A stretch of 64,000 nucleotides of DNA from Halopseudomonas maritima (GTDB lineage: Bacteria > Pseudomonadota > Gammaproteobacteria > Pseudomonadales > Pseudomonadaceae). The first letter of the stretch is position 1. Every line of letters begins with the position of its first letter. The stretch spans positions 1,364,001 through 1,428,000 of the forward strand of contig NZ_CP079801.1 in NCBI RefSeq assembly GCF_021545785.1, given 5' to 3'. The translations under genes were made by a program, and so were the position numbers. Below, piece after piece: positions 36,112 to 45,683 of this stretch. A model generated the notes under the pieces. It was not told the origin of the DNA, made no database searches, and worked only from the letters and a program-made list of their open reading frames with translations.

Positions 36112-37494
36112 ATGACCAGCCATATTCCCCTGAAAGACCTGACACCCGCCCAGCAGGGCGGCCCGATTCACACCCGCAGCTTCAAGGGGCTGTACCGCAA
36201 CCTGCGACTGCTCGGCGCGGGCGCGCTGATGCTGCTGTTCTTCGGTACCGCCTGGATCGACTGGAACGGGCAGCAGGCCGTGCTGTGGGATCTGGACAGC
36301 AAGCAGTTCCATATTTTTGGTGCGACCTTCTGGCCGCAGGATTTCACCCTGCTGTCGGCGATCTTGATGATTGCCGCCTTCGGCCTTTTCTTCATCACCG
36401 TGGTCGCCGGCCGGGTGTGGTGCGGTTACAGCTGCCCGCAGAGCGTCTGGACCTGGATCTTCATGTGGGTCGAGAAGGTCACCGAGGGTGAACGTCACCA
36501 GCGCATTCGCCTCGACGCCGCGCCCTGGTCGCTCAAGAAAATGCTGCGCCGGGGCGCCAAGCACGGCCTGTGGCTCGCCATCAGCCTGGCGACAGCGATT
36601 GGTTTCATCGGCTATTTCACGCCGGTACGCGAGCTGGTCAGCGACCTGCTGAGTTGGCAGGTTGGCACGACTACCGCGTTCTGGCTGCTGTGCTTTACCG
36701 CCGCCACCTACTTCAACGCCGGCTGGCTCCGCGAGCAGGTGTGCCTGCACATGTGCCCGTACTCGCGCTTTCAGAGCGCGATGTTTGATGCCGACACCCA
36801 ACTGGTAACCTACGACGCAGCGCGCGGCGAAGCCCGCGGCCCGCGCAAGAAAACCAGCGATCCGGCCGCCAGCGGCCTGGGCGACTGCATCGACTGCACC
36901 CTTTGTGTGCAGGTCTGCCCGACCGGCATCGACATCCGCAATGGCCTGCAAATCGACTGCATCAGCTGCGGCGCCTGCATCGACGCCTGCAACGGCATCA
37001 TGGATCAGATGGGTTACCAGCGCGGGCTGATTCGCTACACCTCCGAACGCGCGCTGGCGGGTGGCAAGACCCACTGGCTGCGGCCGCGTCTGGTCGGCTA
37101 CGCCATCGCCCTGTTGCTGATGATAGGCGGCCTGGTCTGGGGCCTGCAGACCCGCCCGCTGATTGATCTGGACATCAGCCGTGACCGCAGCGTGTTCCGC
37201 GCCAACAGCAATGGCGACATCGAAAACATCTACACCCTCAAGGTGCTGAACAAGACCCAGCAGCCACGCGAGTACAGCTTCAGCCTGGCGGACGCCGAGC
37301 GTTTCAACGCTCAGGGTCTGGGCAACCTGCGCGTCGCCGCAGGTGAAACCAGTACAGTTGCCGTGCGGGTCAGCCGCCGCGATGGGGCAAGCGCCGCTGG
37401 CAGCGAGCCATTGGAGTTTGTCGTACAGGATGTGAACCATCCGATCAGCCGAATCAGCGACGAGAGCACTTTCGTCGCCCCTGTGGTGCATTGA
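36112..37494 (+). CDS. ccoG: Cytochrome oxidase accessory protein CcoG-like
   Basis: This 460-residue membrane iron-sulfur protein has an N-terminal RDXRX-like cytoplasmic segment, about five helices, and two ferredoxin-type motifs (CIDCTLCVQVCPTG and CISCGACIDACNG). Cysteine motifs also lie in the membrane part: RVWCGYSCPQSVWTW and CLHMCPYSRFQ. A C-terminal Ig-like periplasmic domain follows. CcoG family members reduce Cu(II) to Cu(I) for cbb3 oxidase assembly. This copy pairs with an orphan ccoN rather than a full ccoNOQP operon, like PA4131. Confidence 0.9.
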   Translation: MTSHIPLKDLTPAQQGGPIHTRSFKGLYRNLRLLGAGALMLLFFGTAWIDWNGQQAVLWDLDSKQFHIFGATFWPQDFTLLSAILMIAAFGLFFITVVAGRVWCGYSCPQSVWTWIFMWVEKVTEGERHQRIRLDAAPWSLKKMLRRGAKHGLWLAISLATAIGFIGYFTPVRELVSDLLSWQVGTTTAFWLLCFTAATYFNAGWLREQVCLHMCPYSRFQSAMFDADTQLVTYDAARGEARGPRKKTSDPAASGLGDCIDCTLCVQVCPTGIDIRNGLQIDCISCGACIDACNGIMDQMGYQRGLIRYTSERALAGGKTHWLRPRLVGYAIALLLMIGGLVWGLQTRPLIDLDISRDRSVFRANSNGDIENIYTLKVLNKTQQPREYSFSLADAERFNAQGLGNLRVAAGETSTVAVRVSRRDGASAAGSEPLEFVVQDVNHPISRISDESTFVAPVVH

Positions 37495-37557
37495 TATCGC
37501 ATGCGCGCGCGTGATGGCCTACAGTGGCGCACACCACCATCAGCGTCGCGGGACCGG

Positions 37558-38967
37558 ATGAAACGCTACGAAAAGCTGGCCGACGACATTGCCGAACTGA
37601 TCCGCACCGGGGTGATTGCCCCGGGCGAGAAGATCCCCTCGGTGCGGCACGCCAGCCGCACCTACGGGGTCAGTCCGTCGACCGTCTTCCAGGCCTACTA
37701 TCTGCTGGAAGATCGCGGCCTGATTCAAGCCAGGCCACGTTCGGGCTACTTCGTCCACGCGCTGGCGCGGCGTCAGCTGAGCGAGCCAAATATCAGCCCC
37801 TACGCCTCCAGCAGCGTCGATGTGGACGTCAGCGAGCTGGTGTTCTCGGTGCTTGGCTCGCTCAAGGACCCGGAGATGGTCGCCTTCGGCTCGGCCTTCC
37901 CGAGCCCTGACCTGTTTCCGCTGGCGCGGCTGTCACGCTCGCTGGCCAGCAGCGTCCGCGACATGAAGCCCCACTCGGTGATTGCCGACATGACCGCCGG
38001 CAACCCCGACCTGCGCCGCCAGATCGCCCTGCGCTATATGGTCAGCGGCATGCTGCTGCCGATGGACGAGCTGGTGATTACCAACGGCGCGATGGAAGCG
38101 CTCAACCTCTGCCTGCAGTCGGTCACCCAACCCGGCGATCTGGTCGCCATCGAAAGCCCCGCGTTCTACGCCACCTTGCAGGTGCTGGAGCGCCTGCAAC
38201 TCAAGGCGGTCGAGATTCCGGTGCACCCGCGCGAGGGGATAGACCTCGACAGTCTGGCCGACAGCCTGCAGCGCTTTCCGATCAAGGCCTGCTGGTTTAT
38301 GAGCAACCTGCAAAATCCGCTGGGCGCCAGCATGAGTGACGCCAAGAAGAAGCAATTGTATGCCCTGCTCAAGCAGCATCAGGTGCCGATGATCGAGGAT
38401 GACGTCTACGCCGAGCTGTACTTCAGCGCCAAACCACCCAAACCGGTCAAGAGCTTCGATACCGACGGGCTGGTGATGCACTGCGGTTCGTTCTCCAAGT
38501 GTCTGGCGCTGGGTTACCGGGTCGGTTGGGTAGCCGCCGGGCGCCTTGCCGAGCAGGTCAGCCGCCTCAAACTGATGACCACCATCTCGCCATCGGTACC
38601 GGCTCAGGCCGCGCTGGCCGACTACCTGCAGCACGGCGGCTACGACCGCCACCTGCGCAAGTTGCGCCATGCGCTGGAGAGTCAACAGCGCGCCATGCTG
38701 GCCTCGGCCGCGCGGCACTTCCCGCGTGAGACGCGAGTCAGTCGGCCCAATGGCGGCTACTTCCTGTGGTTTGAATTTCCCGAGCGGGTCGACTCCCTGC
38801 TGCTGTTCCAGCTGGCGCTCGCGCAGGGCATCAGCCTGGCGCCGGGGCCGATCTTCTCGGCCAACCGCCAGTACCGCAACTGCGCGCGGCTGAACTACGG
38901 CACGCCCTGGGATGAACATTGCGAACAGGCCATGGCAACGCTGGGGCGGCTGCTCGCCGCGTTCTGA
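37558..38967 (+). CDS. MocR-type regulator (GntR helix-turn-helix plus aminotransferase), MpaR-like
   Basis: The protein has 469 residues from [18 protein letters not shown]. The GntR winged helix is at 1-75 ([33 protein letters not shown]). A fold-type I aminotransferase domain follows, with the PLP lysine in [15 protein letters not shown] and supporting PLP residues in [11 protein letters not shown] and [11 protein letters not shown]. Such proteins bind direct repeats and sense PLP-linked ligands. It matches the position of PA4132 (MpaR), needed for cyanide induction of its cluster. It lies 63 bases after ccoG, so probably in the same transcript. Confidence 0.9.
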   Translation: MKRYEKLADDIAELIRTGVIAPGEKIPSVRHASRTYGVSPSTVFQAYYLLEDRGLIQARPRSGYFVHALARRQLSEPNISPYASSSVDVDVSELVFSVLGSLKDPEMVAFGSAFPSPDLFPLARLSRSLASSVRDMKPHSVIADMTAGNPDLRRQIALRYMVSGMLLPMDELVITNGAMEALNLCLQSVTQPGDLVAIESPAFYATLQVLERLQLKAVEIPVHPREGIDLDSLADSLQRFPIKACWFMSNLQNPLGASMSDAKKKQLYALLKQHQVPMIEDDVYAELYFSAKPPKPVKSFDTDGLVMHCGSFSKCLALGYRVGWVAAGRLAEQVSRLKLMTTISPSVPAQAALADYLQHGGYDRHLRKLRHALESQQRAMLASAARHFPRETRVSRPNGGYFLWFEFPERVDSLLLFQLALAQGISLAPGPIFSANRQYRNCARLNYGTPWDEHCEQAMATLGRLLAAF

Positions 38968-38978
38968 GCGGAGCGCTA

Positions 38979-39012
38979 TCTGATCTGTTTTTTGCAGCCA
39001 TCTCTGAGTCTG
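38979..39012 (+). promoter_or_regulatory. Predicted MocR-regulator site, copy C (orphan ccoN promoter)
   Basis: TCTGAT at 38979 and TCTGAGTCTG at 39003 are again 24 bases apart around a T6 tract. The site begins 12 bases after the regulator gene's stop and ends 77 bases before ccoN. Confidence 0.65.
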
Positions 39013-39089
39013 TTTTGTATTACCCCCAAACCCTAGAGTGCAGGCGTTATGGCGACGTGCGTCGCCTCACTGCCATGAAGGGGTTGAAG

Positions 39090-40520
39090 ATGCAGAACGC
39101 TGCTGCGCAAATGTACAACTACAAGGTGGTGCGCCAGTTCACCATCATGACCGTGGTCTGGGGCGTGATCGGCATGTCCGTCGGCCTGCTGGTCGCCTCG
39201 CAACTGGTCTGGCCAGCGCTCAACCTGGACCTGCCCTGGACCAGCTTCGGCCGCCTGCGACCGCTGCACACCAGCCTGGTGATATTCGGCTTTGCCGGCA
39301 GTGCGCAGTTTGCTGCCAGCTACTACGTGGTGCAGCGCACCTGCCAGACGCCGTTGATCGCGCCGCGCCTGACCGCGTTCACCTTCTGGGGCTGGCAAGC
39401 GGTCATCGTGACCATGCTGGTAACCCTGCCCCAGGGGCTGACCACCACCAAGGAATACGCCGAGATCGAGTTTACCGGTGCGGTTTTCATGGCGATTGTC
39501 TGGGTGGCCTACGCCATCGTGTTCTTCGGCACAGTGATGCGCCGCAAAAGCCGCCACATCTACGTCGGCAACTGGTTCTTTGGCGCCTTCATTCTGGTCA
39601 TTGCGCTGCTGCACATCGTCAACCACGCGGCCATTCCCATCAGCTGGTTCAAGTCCTACCCGATCTACGCTGGCGCCGCCGATGCCATGGTGCAATGGTG
39701 GTATGGGCACAACGCAGTCGGCTTTTTTCTGACTACCGGCTTTCTCGGCATGATGTATTACTTCGTGCCCAAGCAGGTCAATCGCCCGGTCTACTCCTAC
39801 CGGCTGTCGATCGTGCACTTCTGGGCGCTGATCAGCCTGTATATCTGGGCCGGCCCGCACCACCTGCACTACACCGCGCTGCCGGACTGGGCGCAGTCAC
39901 TCGGCATGGTGATGTCGCTGATCCTGCTGGCCCCGAGCTGGGGCGGCATGATCAACGGCATGATGACCCTGTCGGGCTCATGGCATCAGCTGCGCAGCGA
40001 TCCAATTCTGCGCTTTCTGGTGGTAGCGCTGGCCTTCTACGGCATGTCGACCTTTGAAGGTCCGATGATGGCGATCAAAACCGTCAACGCCCTGTCGCAC
40101 TATACTGACTGGACCATCGGCCACGTCCACGCGGGCGCACTGGGCTGGGTAGCGCTGATCACCTTTGGCTCGCTGTACCATCTGATCCCGAAAGTCTTCG
40201 CCACGGAAAAGATGTACAGCACCAGCCTGATCAACCTGCACTTCTGGCTGGCGACCATCGGCACCGTGCTCTACATCGTGTCGATGTGGGTCAACGGCAT
40301 TACCCAGGGTCTGATGTGGCGGGCCGTGAACGTGGACGGCACACCGACTTACAGCTTTGTCGAGGCGCTGGAGGCCAGCCATCCGGGCTATGTGGTCCGC
40401 GTGATCGGCGGCGCCTTCTTCCTGACCGGCATGCTGTGCATGGCCTGGAACACCTGGCGTACGGTGCGGCAGGCAAAGGCGGAACAGACTGCAGCCATCC
40501 ACCAGGCTGTCGCCAGTTGA
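39090..40520 (+). CDS. ccoN: Orphan cbb3-type oxidase catalytic subunit CcoN (CcoN4-like)
   Basis: The protein has 476 residues from [23 protein letters not shown] precedes this ATG, better than the ATG six codons earlier. It is the haem-copper oxidase catalytic subunit with about 12 helices. Haem and CuB histidine regions are visible in [49 protein letters not shown] and [17 protein letters not shown]. No ccoO or ccoP is present, so it must join subunits encoded elsewhere. In P. aeruginosa the orphan CcoN4 forms hybrid cbb3 enzymes with better cyanide tolerance. Confidence 0.92.
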   Translation: MQNAAAQMYNYKVVRQFTIMTVVWGVIGMSVGLLVASQLVWPALNLDLPWTSFGRLRPLHTSLVIFGFAGSAQFAASYYVVQRTCQTPLIAPRLTAFTFWGWQAVIVTMLVTLPQGLTTTKEYAEIEFTGAVFMAIVWVAYAIVFFGTVMRRKSRHIYVGNWFFGAFILVIALLHIVNHAAIPISWFKSYPIYAGAADAMVQWWYGHNAVGFFLTTGFLGMMYYFVPKQVNRPVYSYRLSIVHFWALISLYIWAGPHHLHYTALPDWAQSLGMVMSLILLAPSWGGMINGMMTLSGSWHQLRSDPILRFLVVALAFYGMSTFEGPMMAIKTVNALSHYTDWTIGHVHAGALGWVALITFGSLYHLIPKVFATEKMYSTSLINLHFWLATIGTVLYIVSMWVNGITQGLMWRAVNVDGTPTYSFVEALEASHPGYVVRVIGGAFFLTGMLCMAWNTWRTVRQAKAEQTAAIHQAVAS

Positions 40521-40539
40521 TACAACGGAGGGATTAACG

Positions 40540-40686
40540 ATGCTGATTGCAGAACTCTCGGGCTTGCTGGCCCTGCTGGGCTTGCACATCGCCGTACAAA
40601 TCTGCCTGGCCAACCACCCCGGCGATGAGCTGGAACAGGCCGCCCAGCTGCCGTTTGCCGAGGAGCCTGACCGCTTCGACGCCTGA
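40540..40686 (+). CDS. Small CcoQ-like membrane protein
   Basis: The protein has 48 residues: one hydrophobic helix (LSGLLALLGLHIAVQICL) and an acidic tail (EEPDRFDA). GGAGGG stands seven bases before the ATG. It lies 19 bases after ccoN, the place taken in P. aeruginosa by PA4134. Its size and layout suit a small oxidase subunit of CcoQ type. No sequence motif proves this. Confidence 0.65.
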   Translation: MLIAELSGLLALLGLHIAVQICLANHPGDELEQAAQLPFAEEPDRFDA

Positions 40687-40750
40687 CATCCGGCGTGCGG
40701 CAAACAGCCACATGGCGCCGACAGCTGCGCGGGGTGCTAAAATTCCGCGC

Positions 40751-41158
40751 ATGATTCTGCCCCACCGCCACTTACACAGCCTGGCCTTGGTGCTCTACCT
40801 GTGCACCTTGCTGGGTCTGCTTACCTGCGGTTTGCATCAGGGGCAGATGAGCGGTCAGTATCTCAGCGGCACCGGCATACCCGCCTGCTACCTGAGCAGC
40901 TTCCAGAGCAATATCGATCTGGATGACGGCAGTCAGCAGCAGATGAGCAACCTGCAGCCCAGTTGCCCGCTGTGCTCCTCTCTCGGCCACGCCGCACCGC
41001 TGACGTCACAGGGCTGGATACTGGACTACCTGCCCTTTTCTACCGTCAGCGCTCACCCCAGCGGCCAATGGGCCCGTCCGCCGCCGCGCATGGTCTGGCC
41101 CGCTATCAACCCCCGCGCTTCACCCTCCCCGCTCGACGCTGCGCCACGCGCCGTCTGA
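40751..41158 (+). CDS. DUF2946-family protein upstream of OprC
   Basis: The protein has 135 residues with an N-terminal membrane helix or signal (LHSLALVLYLCTLLGLLTCGL) and the CPLCSSLGH motif typical of DUF2946. Family members are often beside copper receptors and are linked to copper handling; their function is not settled. P. aeruginosa has the same arrangement before oprC (from memory, PA3789). The gap to the receptor gene is under 100 bases, so an operon is likely. Confidence 0.75.
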   Translation: MILPHRHLHSLALVLYLCTLLGLLTCGLHQGQMSGQYLSGTGIPACYLSSFQSNIDLDDGSQQQMSNLQPSCPLCSSLGHAAPLTSQGWILDYLPFSTVSAHPSGQWARPPPRMVWPAINPRASPSPLDAAPRAV

Positions 41159-41252
41159 GTCCCTGCGGCCACGGCCGAGCGTTGCGTCACCCCCACCTCA
41201 CCTTTCCCTGATTCAGGCCTGGCGCGCCTGCGCCGCTACGGCCACTGTGTGG

Positions 41253-43382
41253 ATGACAACAATGCAACACGCCAAGCGTTTTACCCGGACCAACGCCAGC
41301 CTGCGCTGGCAAGCCGCCTTCGCCCTGCTGCTGACCAGCCTGGGCGCCAATGCCCAGACAGCCTCTGAAGCCCACGACCATCACCAGCCTGCCAGTCAGC
41401 CGACGCTGCAGCTGGCACCAGTGGTCGTCACTGCGGTGCAGCAAAGCTCACCATTGACCATCATTGCCGACCCGAAGGACCCGCGCCAACCGATACCGGC
41501 CAGCGACGCCACCGATTATCTGAAGACCATTCCCGGCTTCTCAGCCATCCGCAGCGGCGGCAGTAACGGCGACCCGGTACTGCGTGGCATGTTCGGCTCA
41601 CGCATCAACCTGCTGGCCAATGGCGGGCAGATGATCGGCGCCTGCCCCAACCGCATGGACGCGCCCAGCTCCTACATCTCGCCAGAAACCTACGACCGCC
41701 TGACCGTCATCAAAGGCCCGCAAAGCGTGCGCTGGGGGCCGGGCGCGTCCGCCGGCACCGTGCTGTTCGAGCGTCAGCCGGAGCAGTTTGATGAGCCCGG
41801 CAGCCGCGTGCATGCCAGCGTGCTGGGCGGCAGCAACGGCCGCTTCGACAAGACCCTGGACGCCGCCATCGGCAACCAGAGCGGCTACCTGCGCTTTACC
41901 GGCAACGACGCCAAGTCCGACGACTATGACGACGGCAACGGCGATACCGTGCCCTCGCGTTGGAGCAAATGGAACGGCGACATTGCCCTGGGCTGGACAC
42001 CGGATGCCGACACCCTGCTGGAGTTCAGCGCCGGCAAGGGCGACGGCGAGGCGCGCTACGCCGGCCGTGGCATGGACGGCAGCCAGTTTGCCCGCGAGAG
42101 CCTTGGCTTGCGCTTCGAGAAGCTCAACCTCGGCCAGATCAGCAAGCTGGAGGCACAGGTCTACTACAACTACGCCGACCACATCATGGACAACTTCCGC
42201 CTGCGCAGCCCCGACCCGACCGGCATGATGCCCATGCCGATGGCCTCGCAGGTGGATCGCCGCACGCTCGGCGGACGGCTGGCGCTGAGCTTCGACTGGG
42301 ATGCGGTCGAACTGGTATCCGGTATTGACGCCCAGCGCAGCGAGCACCGCGCCCGCAGATCCAGTTACAGCATGATGACCGGCTACACCGACGCGGATAA
42401 GTTCGCCTGGACCAAGGATGCGGTCATGCACAACTACGGCGTGTTTTCCGAGCTGACCTGGCACCAAAGCGACCTGACCCGCTGGATCGGCGGAGCCCGT
42501 CTTGATCGCGCCAGCGCCAAGGACTACCGCCAGAGCATTCGCAGCATGATGGGAATGAACACGCCCAACCCGACCGCCGGCCAGAGCCGCAGCGACACCC
42601 TGCCCAGCGGCTTTATCCGCTATGAGCAGGAGCTGAGCAATACCCCCGCCACCCTCTACGCCGGCCTCGGCCACGCCGAACGCTTCCCCGATTACTGGGA
42701 GCTGTTCTCCGCCAGCCTGGCGCCGACCGGCGAGCTGAACGCCTTTGACGGCATGGAGCCGGAAAAGACCACCCAGCTGGATGTGGGCATCCAGTATCAA
42801 GACGCACGCCTGCAGGCCTGGGCCTCGGCCTACGCCGGCCAGGTGGATGACTTCATTCTGTTCCGCTACTCGACCATGATGGGCATGCGCCGCAGCCAGG
42901 CCTACAACGTCGACGCCCGCATCGCCGGTGGCGAGCTGGGTGTGGCGTTTGACCTGACCAGCAACTGGAAGACCGATGCGACCCTCGCCTACGCCTGGGG
43001 CGAGAACCGCAGCGACGGCGAGCCGCTGCCACAGATGCCGCCGCTGGAAGCCCGCCTGGGCCTCAGCTACGCCCACAACAACTGGAGCGCCGGCGCCCTG
43101 TGGCGCGTCGTCGCCGAGCAGAACCGGGTGGATGAAGGGGCCGGCAACGTGGTCGGCCAGGACATCGACAAAAGCACCGGTTTTGGGGTGTTCTCACTCA
43201 ACGGCGCCTACCGCCTGAGTGAACAGGTGAAACTCAGCGTCGGCGTCGATAACCTGTTCGACAAGGCCTACGCCGAACACCTCAACCTGGCGGGTAACTC
43301 GGCGTTCGGCTACCCCGCCAATGCCATCGCTATCAACGAGCCGGGGCGCTCGCTGTGGGCCAAGGTAGACTTTGACTTCTAG
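41253..43382 (+). CDS. TonB-dependent copper receptor OprC/NosA
   Basis: The protein has about 709 residues from the ATG at 41253; ATG 41262 and GTG 41247 are alternatives, none with a strong binding site. A signal peptide ends near GANAQ, followed by a His-rich stretch (EAHDHHQ). The plug holds GACPNRMDAPSSYISP, the CxxxM copper-binding motif known from OprC. The barrel closes with NEPGRSLWAKVDFDF. In P. stutzeri the NosA homologue supplies copper for nitrous oxide reductase. Together with CcoG it points to copper supply for respiration. Confidence 0.9.
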   Translation: MTTMQHAKRFTRTNASLRWQAAFALLLTSLGANAQTASEAHDHHQPASQPTLQLAPVVVTAVQQSSPLTIIADPKDPRQPIPASDATDYLKTIPGFSAIRSGGSNGDPVLRGMFGSRINLLANGGQMIGACPNRMDAPSSYISPETYDRLTVIKGPQSVRWGPGASAGTVLFERQPEQFDEPGSRVHASVLGGSNGRFDKTLDAAIGNQSGYLRFTGNDAKSDDYDDGNGDTVPSRWSKWNGDIALGWTPDADTLLEFSAGKGDGEARYAGRGMDGSQFARESLGLRFEKLNLGQISKLEAQVYYNYADHIMDNFRLRSPDPTGMMPMPMASQVDRRTLGGRLALSFDWDAVELVSGIDAQRSEHRARRSSYSMMTGYTDADKFAWTKDAVMHNYGVFSELTWHQSDLTRWIGGARLDRASAKDYRQSIRSMMGMNTPNPTAGQSRSDTLPSGFIRYEQELSNTPATLYAGLGHAERFPDYWELFSASLAPTGELNAFDGMEPEKTTQLDVGIQYQDARLQAWASAYAGQVDDFILFRYSTMMGMRRSQAYNVDARIAGGELGVAFDLTSNWKTDATLAYAWGENRSDGEPLPQMPPLEARLGLSYAHNNWSAGALWRVVAEQNRVDEGAGNVVGQDIDKSTGFGVFSLNGAYRLSEQVKLSVGVDNLFDKAYAEHLNLAGNSAFGYPANAIAINEPGRSLWAKVDFDF

Positions 43383-43416
43383 GGTCTGACAAGAGGCTCA
43401 CGCCAGCGGCTTAGTG

Positions 43417-43463
43417 CGCCCTACGGTAGGCTGTAGGGCGGACAGAGCACAGCGTTGTCCGCC
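43417..43463. repeat. REP-like double palindrome
   Basis: Two overlapping stem-loops: CGCCCTAC (43417-43424) with GTAGGGCG (43433-43440), and GGCGGACA (43437-43444) with TGTCCGCC (43456-43463). Extragenic palindromes with a GTAGGGCGGA core are common in pseudomonads. It lies between convergent genes and may aid termination. Fragments with GTAGGGCGC also occur near 44670. Confidence 0.55.
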
Positions 43464-43473
43464 GCCGGCCGGC

Positions 43474-44535
43474 TCACACCCGCCGCCAGACACTCGCCAG
43501 CCAGGGCTGCTGGTCACGCGGCAGGCCGGTTGGGCGGTAGTAGTGCTCCAGCTCGACAAAGCCCGCCGCCTGCAGCAGCGCACGCCAGGTTTCCAGTCGG
43601 TAGTAGGCGCCGTAACGTTCGCCGCTCCAGCCTTCCTGATCCTCCCCGCGCGGGTTGGAGCTGAACAGCACACCGCCGGGTTTCAGCGTCTGATGCAATT
43701 GCGCCAGCGCCCTTGGCAACAGCTGGCTGGGGATATGGAACAGGCAGGCGTTGGCAAAGATGCCGTCAAAGCGCGCCGCCGGCAGGTCCAGCGCCAGAAA
43801 ATCCTGGTGCCACACCTCGCAGCCGCTAGCCTCACGCGCCATCTGCACAAAGGCTTCGGTACCATCCAGCCCCACAGCGTTATGCCCGAGTGCGCGAAAG
43901 CTGCGCAGGTCGCGCCCCGGCCCGCAGCCCAGATCGAGAATCTGCCAGGGCGCCGGCGCCTGAATATGCCGCAGCAGAGCGTCGATATTCTGGCTGACAT
44001 CGTGATCCTGTGTGCCCTCGCGAAAGCCCTCGGCGTTGGCCTGATAGTGCCCCAGCGTGCGCCGCGCCAGCTGCGCCGCCTCGTCGCCCACAGCGCCCGT
44101 TTGACCGTGAGCCCCACCCAGCAGCTGCAGGGTGCGCGCATCCGGCTCGCCGTCGCAGAACACCTCAAGTACCTCGGTAAACAGCGGGTTGTCAGGCGCA
44201 GCCTGAGCAAACAGCGTCATGCTGGAGCGCAGCTTGAGGTCATCCGGCGAGCCGAGAATCTGCCGGGCAGAACGCTGCCGCCAGGCCAGCAGCGCCCGGG
44301 CGCAGGCCTCAAGCCTTGCGCCCAGCAGCGGGTGCGCCAGATAGGCGCAGGCCTCAGCCAGATCAGCAATGGCGTAGAACTGCGCGGTACGGCTGCGCCC
44401 CAGCCCGGCCAACTGCGGAAACACAAACCACATCCAGTGCGACGTCTTGCGCCCCGAGCGCAGCTCAGCCAGCGCTGCGGCGTAGCTCTCGGCCTGGGCA
44501 TCGAGGAAGCGTTGCAGGTTGTGCGGGTCGCTCAT
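43474..44535 (-). CDS. DUF1810 domain fused to class I SAM methyltransferase
   Basis: The protein has 353 residues and two parts. Residues 1-138 read as DUF1810 (HNLQRFLDAQAESYAAALAEL, HWMWFVFPQLAGLGRS, AHPLLGARLEACARALL). Residues ~145-353 are a Rossmann methyltransferase with the SAM motif ILDLGCGPGRDLRSF, acidic residue in VGLDGTEAFVQMA, and FDGIFANACLFHIP. DUF1810 has no settled function. The target of the methyl group is unknown. It is flanked by REP-like sequence and has no operon partner. Confidence 0.8.
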   Translation of the reverse strand: MSDPHNLQRFLDAQAESYAAALAELRSGRKTSHWMWFVFPQLAGLGRSRTAQFYAIADLAEACAYLAHPLLGARLEACARALLAWRQRSARQILGSPDDLKLRSSMTLFAQAAPDNPLFTEVLEVFCDGEPDARTLQLLGGAHGQTGAVGDEAAQLARRTLGHYQANAEGFREGTQDHDVSQNIDALLRHIQAPAPWQILDLGCGPGRDLRSFRALGHNAVGLDGTEAFVQMAREASGCEVWHQDFLALDLPAARFDGIFANACLFHIPSQLLPRALAQLHQTLKPGGVLFSSNPRGEDQEGWSGERYGAYYRLETWRALLQAAGFVELEHYYRPTGLPRDQQPWLASVWRRV

Positions 44536-44693
44536 GCGGTTCTCTCACGGTTGGGTAGCGGGCGTTTGGCTACGTTGTACGCGCCGCCCTGCGGCGCGAC
44601 AAGGACACAGAGCGAGTGCGGCGGCCTCCGCCAGGCACAGACCACCAGCCCCCAGGCATCAGTTGAAGTCGTAGGGCGCAATACCGTCACAGG

Positions 44694-45623
44694 TTAGGGC
44701 GCGTCTGCACCGCACCCGGCATCCAACTCGCAGCGGCCCGCCAGCGCGGCATCCTCCGGTTGCAACGTGCTGTGGGTAATACCAAACCGCTCGCGCAGTA
44801 CTTGCTGAATCTGCGGCAGAACCTGGGACCACTGCGCCAGCGAGTCGATATCGACATGGGCCGCCAACGCATGATTGCTGGAAGACAGACTCCAGATGTG
44901 CAGATCATGAACCGCCTGTACGCCATCGACCTCGGTCAGCGCGCTGCGCACCTGCGCCGGCTCGATGCCAGGCGGCACGCCCTCCATCAGCACCTGGGTA
45001 ACGGCCCTCAGCAGCCGCACGGCGGATACCAGAATCAGCGCACACACCAGCAGCGACAGCAGCGGGTCCATGATGGCCGGGCCACCCAGGTAGATGATCA
45101 GGCCTGCCGCGATGGCGGCTACCGACCCCAGCAGGTCGCCCATCACGTGCAGCAAGGCTCCGCGCACGTTCATGTTCTGCTCGCCGCGCATCAGCAACCA
45201 GGCCACGAAGACATTGACCAGCAAGCCCAGCCCGCCGACCAGCAGCACTGCCCCGCCATCAACCTCGGGAGCATCAAACAGGCGCTCTACCGCCTCCCAG
45301 GCGATAAAGGCAACCACTACAAACATGAAGATGACATTGAACAGCGCGCCCAGCACCTCGGCCCGCTGCAACCCGAAGGAGTGTTGCCGAGAGGCGGGCC
45401 TGCTGGCCAGCCAGGCGGCAAAGGCACCAACCGCCAGCGACAGTGAATCCGTCAGCATGTGCCCGGCATCGGAGAGCAACGCCAGGGAGTTGGCCAGCAC
45501 GCCGGCAACCACCTCGACCATGGCAAAGGCACCGGTAAGGATCAGGGCAAATAACAGCACCTTGCCGCTACCATGGCTGTGACTGTGGCTGTGCTCAGAG
45601 TGGTCGTGCTGATGTGCAGACAT
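44694..45623 (-). CDS. Cation diffusion facilitator (Zn/Cd exporter)
   Basis: The protein has 309 residues: a His-rich N-terminus (HQHDHSEHSHSHSHG), six helices, and a cytoplasmic domain. Metal-site motifs are SDAGHMLTDSL in helix 2 and HVMGDLLGS in helix 5, the HxxxD type of ZitB/CzcD that selects zinc and cadmium. It exports metal in exchange for protons at the inner membrane. The upstream MerR-type promoter suggests CadR/PbrR-like metal induction. Confidence 0.92.
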   Translation of the reverse strand: MSAHQHDHSEHSHSHSHGSGKVLLFALILTGAFAMVEVVAGVLANSLALLSDAGHMLTDSLSLAVGAFAAWLASRPASRQHSFGLQRAEVLGALFNVIFMFVVVAFIAWEAVERLFDAPEVDGGAVLLVGGLGLLVNVFVAWLLMRGEQNMNVRGALLHVMGDLLGSVAAIAAGLIIYLGGPAIMDPLLSLLVCALILVSAVRLLRAVTQVLMEGVPPGIEPAQVRSALTEVDGVQAVHDLHIWSLSSSNHALAAHVDIDSLAQWSQVLPQIQQVLRERFGITHSTLQPEDAALAGRCELDAGCGADAP

Positions 45624-45683
45624 GGCAGGTGCTCCGCTCGCTCAATCGGGTATGAAGATGACTGGTCTACGCCAGTAAACCCC

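Noticed and set aside
41598..43076. 492-codon open frame antisense to the copper receptor
   Set aside because: Low-complexity Ala/Gly/Val/His translation typical of the complement of a GC-rich gene.
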